Positions 58,817 to 64,000 of a stretch of DNA of 64,000 bases are shown piece after piece. Position 1 is the first letter of the stretch, and the number at the start of each line of letters is the position of its first letter. The stretch comes from Amyelois transitella (taxonomy: Eukaryota > Arthropoda > Insecta > Lepidoptera > Pyralidae). The position numbers and the translations under genes are program-made. The notes under the pieces were generated by a model that searched no databases, had not been told where the DNA came from, and saw nothing but the letters and a program-made list of their open reading frames with translations. The stretch is from NCBI RefSeq assembly GCF_032362555.1, contig NC_083534.1:1702001-1766000 (forward strand), in the 5' to 3' direction.

Positions 58817-60344
58817 CCATACGTGGGTGCCTCCCTCGTGATTAAACCCCCCCCAGGCATAATATTCCAGTTGCCAATTACAATAGCCGAGAAAGATATA
58901 CAAGAATGATGTGCTTTAAAAACAAAATAGAGCCCTTAAATATAAACTTGTTGTCTAGTTCCGAATATGCATCATAATATTTCATAAATAACATAGTCTC
59001 ACATTTAAGCAGATAAATGGCATCAATCTAACATATATTTCATATCTGCATGATCCTCGAATAATTTAATTTGTGATTATTGTAATTGTGAAATTAATAA
59101 AGAAGTATAGCGATAATCAAAACGATATTTCGTGATTTTTTTATCATCCTTATCTCCTTGCCCAACTTCCCACTTGAATGAAATAATCGAACAGGCACGT
59201 TAAATCACTGACGAGTCTGTAAGTTATAAATTAAATAGTGAATGTAATATTGCGTATTTTCGTTGTAAATTGCGTAGTTTTGTACGGGTTCATTATGGTG
59301 AAAGTTGAAGTCTAGATGTTGTCGGTTTTTAACGTAAACGAAGGAAGGATCGCTTGTTTTTGTAGCTTATCTTATTATTTATCGTATTATACACCACCAG
59401 GTATACTTTATCGATTCTTCTGTTGCCACACACTCCAGACACTTATCTTCATAACGCATCGGTAACAAAATTTCATATTTATTGAGTAGGTAGTTCTTAG
59501 ATTAGGTAAGTTGGTTTATGCAATTCAAAATCAAAAGGAATATTCGTTATCGTGATTGTTTGCTAAGTAGAACTCAAGCTGAAGATGGCACGTTTCAAAT
59601 TCAAAACGGAGGGTGAGGAGAGAGAAAAATAATATTTGGAAAGGTTATAGAAATTTCAATCTTTCTTTATCGAAACACCATATTAAATCAATAAACAGTA
59701 GATAACACTGTGATGACTAAGCAGAGCTGAGCAGATTAAGTTAGAATATTTCCAGCAATGTAGAACGTCGACTTATGAAGACGTCATTAGTCATAATACG
59801 AAATGAGAAAAAGAGCTAGGAGAGACACTGAGACGAATTAAAAGTCATGAGCATAATGCACAATCTCGGCAGTCCTTATGACAACTATTGTCATTTAAAG
59901 TTAATAAATGTGTCATCGAGAAACAAGCAGACCGACAAACAAACAGACCACGTTGTACCGTAGCATAAGAAATTTTCTGTTTAGCTGTAACATGCATGAG
60001 ACGTGATTGCCTAACCGCTAACCGGTTTGACCGGTAGGCAGTCGCGCGGCGAGCACCCCGCTCCCGCGCACACGCATTCCCCTCAACCGTCTCTGGCCGG
60101 CCGGCGGCCAGTCTGAATATCAACTTGACGCGAGACGCATGCTTGCTTGTTCCTCGAACACTTAGCACAATAACGCGCTTATTTTTATTTCGCAACCACC
60201 TTCAGTTCATCTTTTGCTATTTCTCTGTCTGTGCACCTTCTTAAAAGTAAGCTTTGCCCTCATTGCTTCATAGGCAATGCTTCAACTTTGAAGTTTTATT
60301 AGAAATTGCTACATTTTTGTTTCTTAGGGTAACTTATATTTATA
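58817..60344. other. Gene-free stretch
   Basis: No gene or element recognised. Mostly AT-rich. A GC-rich patch lies at 60,000-60,135 (CCGGTTTGACCGGTAGG and CCGGCCGGCGGCC). Nothing found on either strand that reads as protein-coding with support. Confidence 0.5.
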
Positions 60345-60610
60345 ACTAGCTGTGCCCGCAACTTCGTCCGCGTGGAATAGTTATTTTGGGCATCATTGAA
60401 GCCTTCAAGGATATATAATTTTCCCGTTTTTTTTTCACATTTCCATTATTTCTTTGCTCCTTATAATTGCAACGTGATGTCATATAGTATTGATCCATTC
60501 AATGCAAAAATAATTTTTCAATTCGAACCAGTAGTTCTTGAGATTAGCGCGTTCAAACAATCAAACAAACTCTTCAGCTTTATAATATCAATAAAGATAT
60601 AAAATTTAAG
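60345..60610 (+). repeat. LINE 3' end (ACTAGCTGTGCCCGC type)
   Basis: Begins ACTAGCTGTGCCCGCAACTT, CGTCCGCGTGGAATAG and ends with GAGATTAGCGCGTTCAAACA, then CTTCAGCTTTATAATATCAA. This phrase set is common in lepidopteran genomes, probably a LINE 3' end. A second, shorter copy is at 62,090-62,290. Confidence 0.7.
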
Positions 60611-60716
60611 AAAAACCCCGACAACAATTTTACTTACTCATCTCTTTTTTGCACCGATGGTTAAGCTAAGAATACTCTTGATCAAATCATCAATATTCCC
60701 TAATATATTTAAAGAC

Positions 60717-60772
60717 AGAAAGAGGTAGTTTCTGCCTACATCTCCGGAAAAGAGGCGTGTATGTATGTATGT
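60717..60772 (+). mobile_element. Extreme 5'-truncated RTE insertion (56 bp)
   Basis: Only the last part of the RTE family (AGAAAGAGGTAGTTTCTGCC, CCGGAAAAGAGGCGTG, TATG repeats). Flanked by ATTTAAAGAC at 60,707-60,716 and 60,773-60,782, a target duplication showing a genuine insertion. Confidence 0.85.
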
Positions 60773-60889
60773 ATTTAAAGACTAAAAGTCCCGCTGATAA
60801 GCACGGTTTATAATAATAATATCAATTATTATCTGTCAATAAAGTCGAACATTCTGAACTCATCAACAGTCAAATATTGAATGAAGCTT

Positions 60890-61780
60890 GCATCATCTTC
60901 GGGTCTTGCCATACTGCCTGAGGGAGTCGGAGTAGATTGGTCAGGGCTTTTGGCCCTCATCAATGGCATCATCGCTGCCTACGACTGTAGGCAGGTCGAT
61001 GGTGCGGCCGTGGCGGCCTGGGTCTTCACGACTTCACTGGGAGTTCCCATCGGCGGCGGTAGGTACGGTACGTGACTGTATGATGACCTTGCCCTCTCGA
61101 ACATCTTCGTGGCCAGCCGGGCCACGAAGTCGTCTAGGTTCACCCACTTCAGGTCCCTGAGGATCGAATTCCTCACGTAGCGCGGGGCTCCGACGACTGC
61201 TCTGAGACTTTGGTTCTCTTGGATTGTGAGTCTTCTCCAGTTGGTCTCAGAGCAGTATGCGTACCACACCGGGGCTGCGTACGTGAGGCGGGATCTGACG
61301 TACGTTTGGTAGATTCCGAGCTTCGTCCTCAGGGGGAGGCTGGAGGAGAGAACTGCGTAAAGTCTCCCCCTGGCTGCCTTGGTCTTCGCCACGACGTCTC
61401 CAACATGTTGCTTGAAAGTGAGACGCCGGTTGATGGTCACTCCCAGGTATTTGACGTGCGGCCGCCACGGCACCGATTCGCCGAGCAGTCGCAGTGGAGG
61501 CGGCTGGGTCTTGTCCCCGTCACGATTGCTTGAGTCTTGCCGACGTTTACCGAGAGCCTCCATTTGGAGAGCCAGCCCGGTAGAGCATCCAGTGTGGGCT
61601 GCAGCCTCTTGGCGGCGTACAGCGAGCGTATGGATGAAGCTTGCGCTCGCCTCCCGCCTCTTTTCTACCCTGCCGCCGCGAGCCGCGTCGAGCGCGGCAA
61701 CCGTTACGTAAAAATAATCCTTATAGCATGATTCAGCATTTACATTTACGCGATGGCTTGTTAGCGTTTTTAATTTCATG
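60890..61780 (-). pseudogene. Jockey-type LINE reverse transcriptase C-terminal fragment
   Basis: Minus-strand frames give SKWRLSVNVGKTQAIVTGTR, then VPWRPHVKYLGVTINRRLTF, TKAARGRLYAVLSSSLPLRT, KLGIYQTYVRSRLTYAAPVW, QENQSLRAVVGAPRYVRNSI, DLKWVNLDDFVARLATKMFE. This matches the thumb and post-RT region of Jockey-like ORF2. One frameshift near 61,480. The YADD box and upstream are missing. Family differs from the Jockey-type element at 46.4 kb. Confidence 0.75.
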
Positions 61781-62089
61781 TATAAGTTTGGTGTTTCTAT
61801 ACCGATTTCGATGATTCTTTTTTTATTGAATAGGTACTTATATTAACTTTTAAGAATTCTGAATGAGTGTGAGTGTTATTGGTATTATAAACATCAGAGT
61901 AAAGAAATATAATCAGAAATCTCCGAACTGCTAAGCTATTAGGAATTACACGTGCTATTGTGAGTCAACCATAAAAGATAGACTTATGCTGTCTTGGGAT
62001 ATTTTTTTAATAATTTTATGTAGAATATTTCCGTAGTACATGGTTTCACTGTATCTTTAACCATTAAGACTGCACACGCGACGGATGCT
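61781..62089. other. AT-rich stretch without gene
   Basis: Nothing recognised. Confidence 0.4.
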
Positions 62090-62290
62090 TAAAAATCAAG
62101 TAACTTCTCCCGTTTTCCCAACATTTCCTTTCACTGCTCTTCTCCTAGTGATTGTAGCGTAATGAAAAGTATACTATAACCTGCTCAGGAGTATGAAGAA
62201 TAACTGTACCAAGTTTCGCTAAAATCCGTCAAGTAGTTTTTGTTTCTATAAAGAACATACAGACAGACAGACAGACAGACAAAAATTTTA
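62090..62290 (+). repeat. LINE 3' end with (CAGA)n tract
   Basis: ACTTCTCCCGTTTTCCCAAC and CTAAAATCCGTCAAGTAGTT, ending in CAGACAGACAGACAGACAGAC. Same family type as 60,345. Confidence 0.65.
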
Positions 62291-62469
62291 CTGATTGCAT
62301 TTTTGGCATCAGTATCGATCACTAATCACCTCCTGATAGTTATTTTGAAAATATATTCCATGTACAGAATTGACCTCTCTACAGATTTATTATAAGTATA
62401 GAAGATTATATAATTTAATCGAAAAAAGGGCCAAACGCTACTAAAGTTAGCTATACTGTAATGTTTTGC

Positions 62470-62684
62470 AGAAATGCTGCCGGTGATGAGAAAATTATAC
62501 ATGAATGTACATTTTGTGGGGATCCTATCAAGATCCTCCTACAGAAGAATGGGTTCCGTGCCAGCAGTGCTTTGCGTGGTGCCATGAACTGTGTGGTGAA
62601 GTTGTTAAAACACAATTTCGATGTATAAATTGCGTAAAAAGCCAATTTTCAGTATATACAAAAGACCTCTGTGAAGCCAATAGG
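62470..62684 (+). pseudogene. PHD-like Cys/His-rich C-terminal domain of a Tigger-type transposase
   Basis: ECTFCGD, then, after a one-base shift, YQDPPTEEWVPCQQCFAWCH and ELCGEVVKTQFRCINCVKS. The order Cys-x2-Cys, Cys-x2-Cys, Trp-x-His, Cys and Cys-x2-Cys suits the PHD-like end of insect pogo-superfamily transposases or a host PHD exon. The frameshift near 62,520 makes it a remnant. Confidence 0.55.
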
Positions 62685-62689
62685 TGATT

Positions 62690-63470
62690 CCAACTTTACC
62701 TTTTAGGGGTTTCCACTTTAACCTCATAAAAAAAGAACAGTGGAATGTTAAGTACAATTTAAAAAGGCTGATTATTATTTTTCCTATAAACGTTATAACT
62801 CTAACATACAAACAATGAATTATTATTTAAGTATGTTTATTTTGCTGTACTTATGTTTGATTTTTTTTTTATATTGTTTTTGCCATTGTACCTACTACTG
62901 CTGTAGCTACTATCCCTTAACTTAATATGTTTCTTTGAATTATTTGGTTGACTGGAAGAAATCCCTCGCTGGGATAAGTCCGCCCTTGTGCATTGTTAAT
63001 TTTAATATATTATTATGTACTACTAAAAATTTGCTATGTACAATAAAGTATTTACAAACAAACAAACAATGAATCTTAATTATATGTTTGTCGATATTTT
63101 TTAAATAAACACTTTGTAAAAAAACATGACTATTTTTTTCCATTTAAAGTTAAGGGTTCCACTATGCCCCTTCCTATGCTCCAATCCGTGAAATCTTTGC
63201 TTGCGCGATTTAGGTTTTTTCCCTGTTTTTGACTGACAGCGTCGCGTGATTTTATTTTTTATTTTTGTGACGTGTGGCGCAGACATGTCGTCACAAGACC
63301 TTAAATTGTTGACATGACTGATTAATGACTTCTTAACATTAGTTGCCAAGCCAACACATGTCTATTATTTTTGTCGAATTTATTACGGTTCTTTGATTGA
63401 AAATATTCACTTTTGCTATATTTCCGTTTGTACTTTTATAAAAATTGTATAAAATTAACCTGTTTTTTCA
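62690..63470. other. Gene-free stretch
   Basis: AT-rich with no supported gene. A minus-strand open frame at 63,101-63,349 is basic and has no recognisable domain; I do not annotate it as a gene. Confidence 0.4.
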
Positions 63471-63552
63471 ATGGCTTCACCACCGCCTGTCGTCGAGAGA
63501 CACCCATGTGCTGACATAAAAAGGCCGGTTTCTGATCTTGTCGCAACCAAAG
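63471..63552 (+). other. Possible short first coding exon
   Basis: ATGGCTTCACCACCGCCTGT opens MASPPPVVERHPCADIKRPV, ending at a donor-like AAAG|GTAATT (63,553). No second exon lies before the SINE, so it would be downstream of the window. Weak evidence: one ATG and one donor. Confidence 0.2.
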
Positions 63553-63624
63553 GTAATTAAATTAAATCTTTCTTCCAACATTAGTCCTGGTTACATCCTT
63601 AACTCTATCTAAATGAACCGAAGG

Positions 63625-63712
63625 AAGCATGCAGAGATCGTGGCAAATGGAAAGATGTAGCCTCTGCCTACCCCTCCGGGAAAAAGGCGTGAGTTTATGT
63701 ATGTATGTATCT
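63625..63712 (+). mobile_element. RTE 3' tail fragment (about 88 bp)
   Basis: GCATGCAGAGATCGTGGCAA, CTCTGCCTACCCCTCCGGGA, AAAAGGCGTGAGTTTATG then TATG repeats. Fourth copy of the RTE tail in the window, more divergent. Target duplication not clear. Confidence 0.8.
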
Positions 63713-63768
63713 ATCTATGAAAAGTACCCTATGTTCTTGTCCAGGCTCATTCTTATTATATGATATTT

Positions 63769-64000
63769 GACGGCCTCTGTGGCGCAGCGGTAATACGCTT
63801 GTCTGTGACACCGGAGGTCCCGGGTTCGAATCCCGGTCAGGGCATGATGAGAAACGAACTTTCTCTGATTGGTCTGGGTCTTGGATGTTTATCTATCTAA
63901 GTATTTATTATAAAATATAGTATCGTTGAGTTAGTATCTCGTAACACAAGTCTCGAACTTACTTCGAGGCTAACTCAATATGTGTCATTTGTCCCGTATA
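63769..64000 (+). mobile_element. tRNA-derived SINE (continues past the window)
   Basis: GACGGCCTCTGTGGCGCAGC begins a tRNA-like head with an A-box region and a B-box (GGTTCGAATCC, 63,823-63,833) in a perfect T arm (CCGGGTTCGAATCCCGG). The acceptor stem is mismatched. The body with TATCGTTGAGTTAGTATCTC, GTAACACAAG and GAGGCTAACTCAATATGTGT resembles lepidopteran SINEs. Confidence 0.8.

Noticed and set aside
63101-63349. 82-codon minus-strand basic ORF
   Set aside because: No domain, no neighbouring support and AT-rich context; kept out of the gene list.
63769-63845. Possible functional tRNA gene
   Set aside because: The T arm and B box are good, but the acceptor stem is mismatched and the sequence continues into a SINE body. 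It is a tRNA-derived SINE head.

Overview
The window looks like repeat-rich intergenic DNA from a moth or butterfly (Lepidoptera). I could not identify one convincing single-copy host gene. The order-level call is an inference. It rests on the RTE LINE 3' tail (CCTACCCCTCCGGGAAAGAG followed by TATG repeats, four copies), the tRNA-derived SINE head near 63,770, the LINE tails starting ACTAGCTGTGCCCGC, and the mix of Harbinger, piggyBac, hAT, Merlin, P-like, Jockey, R1 and errantivirus-like sequences.

Left part (1-10,600). Decayed Copia, Tigger/Jerky and piggyBac pieces lie next to a complete-looking Tigger/pogo transposon (2,687-8,605) with about 25-bp terminal inverted repeats and TA target duplications. 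A young 5'-truncated RTE LINE sits in its 3' untranslated part. A Harbinger piece, a rearranged BEL/Pao piece and a GC-rich fold-back element follow.

Tandem duplication (10,603-25,833). A roughly 4.8-kb block (Harbinger exon, piggyBac tail, spliced Harbinger transposase gene, THAP exon of a P-like element) is present twice in direct orientation. Copy A later gained a 214-bp solo LTR and a 3.0-kb hAT element with an uninterrupted 664-aa transposase. Copy B gained a 2.6-kb RTE LINE. Each insertion has its empty site in the other copy. The two Harbinger genes carry different disabling lesions.

Middle (25,834-31,569). P-element-like, CENP-B/Tigger, ubiquitin-hydrolase-like and LINE remnants.

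Young nest (31,570-42,214). A PIF/Harbinger transposon carries two apparently intact genes on opposite strands, a MADF/BESS DNA-binding protein and a DDE transposase, whose exons interdigitate: each gene has an exon inside the other's intron. A 7,578-bp errantivirus-type endogenous retrovirus with LTRs that look identical, complete gag, pol and env, and a 4-bp AGCA target duplication is inserted 55 bp upstream of the transposase start.

Right part (42,217-64,000). A mosaic of Copia, R1, Gypsy and Merlin fragments surrounds one full-length Jockey-type LINE (46,413-51,460, 11-bp target duplication, one stop and one frameshift). Several 20-bp-scale perfect inverted repeats occur here. The right end has a reverse-strand Jockey-like RT, a PHD-like zinc-finger remnant, two short RTE tails and a SINE.

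How the parts relate: the order of insertion can be read directly (RTE into Tigger; hAT, LTR element and RTE into the duplicated block; retrovirus into Harbinger). The youngest elements appear to be the RTE pair (encoded proteins look identical), the errantivirus and its Harbinger host, and the hAT element. All comparisons were made by eye.
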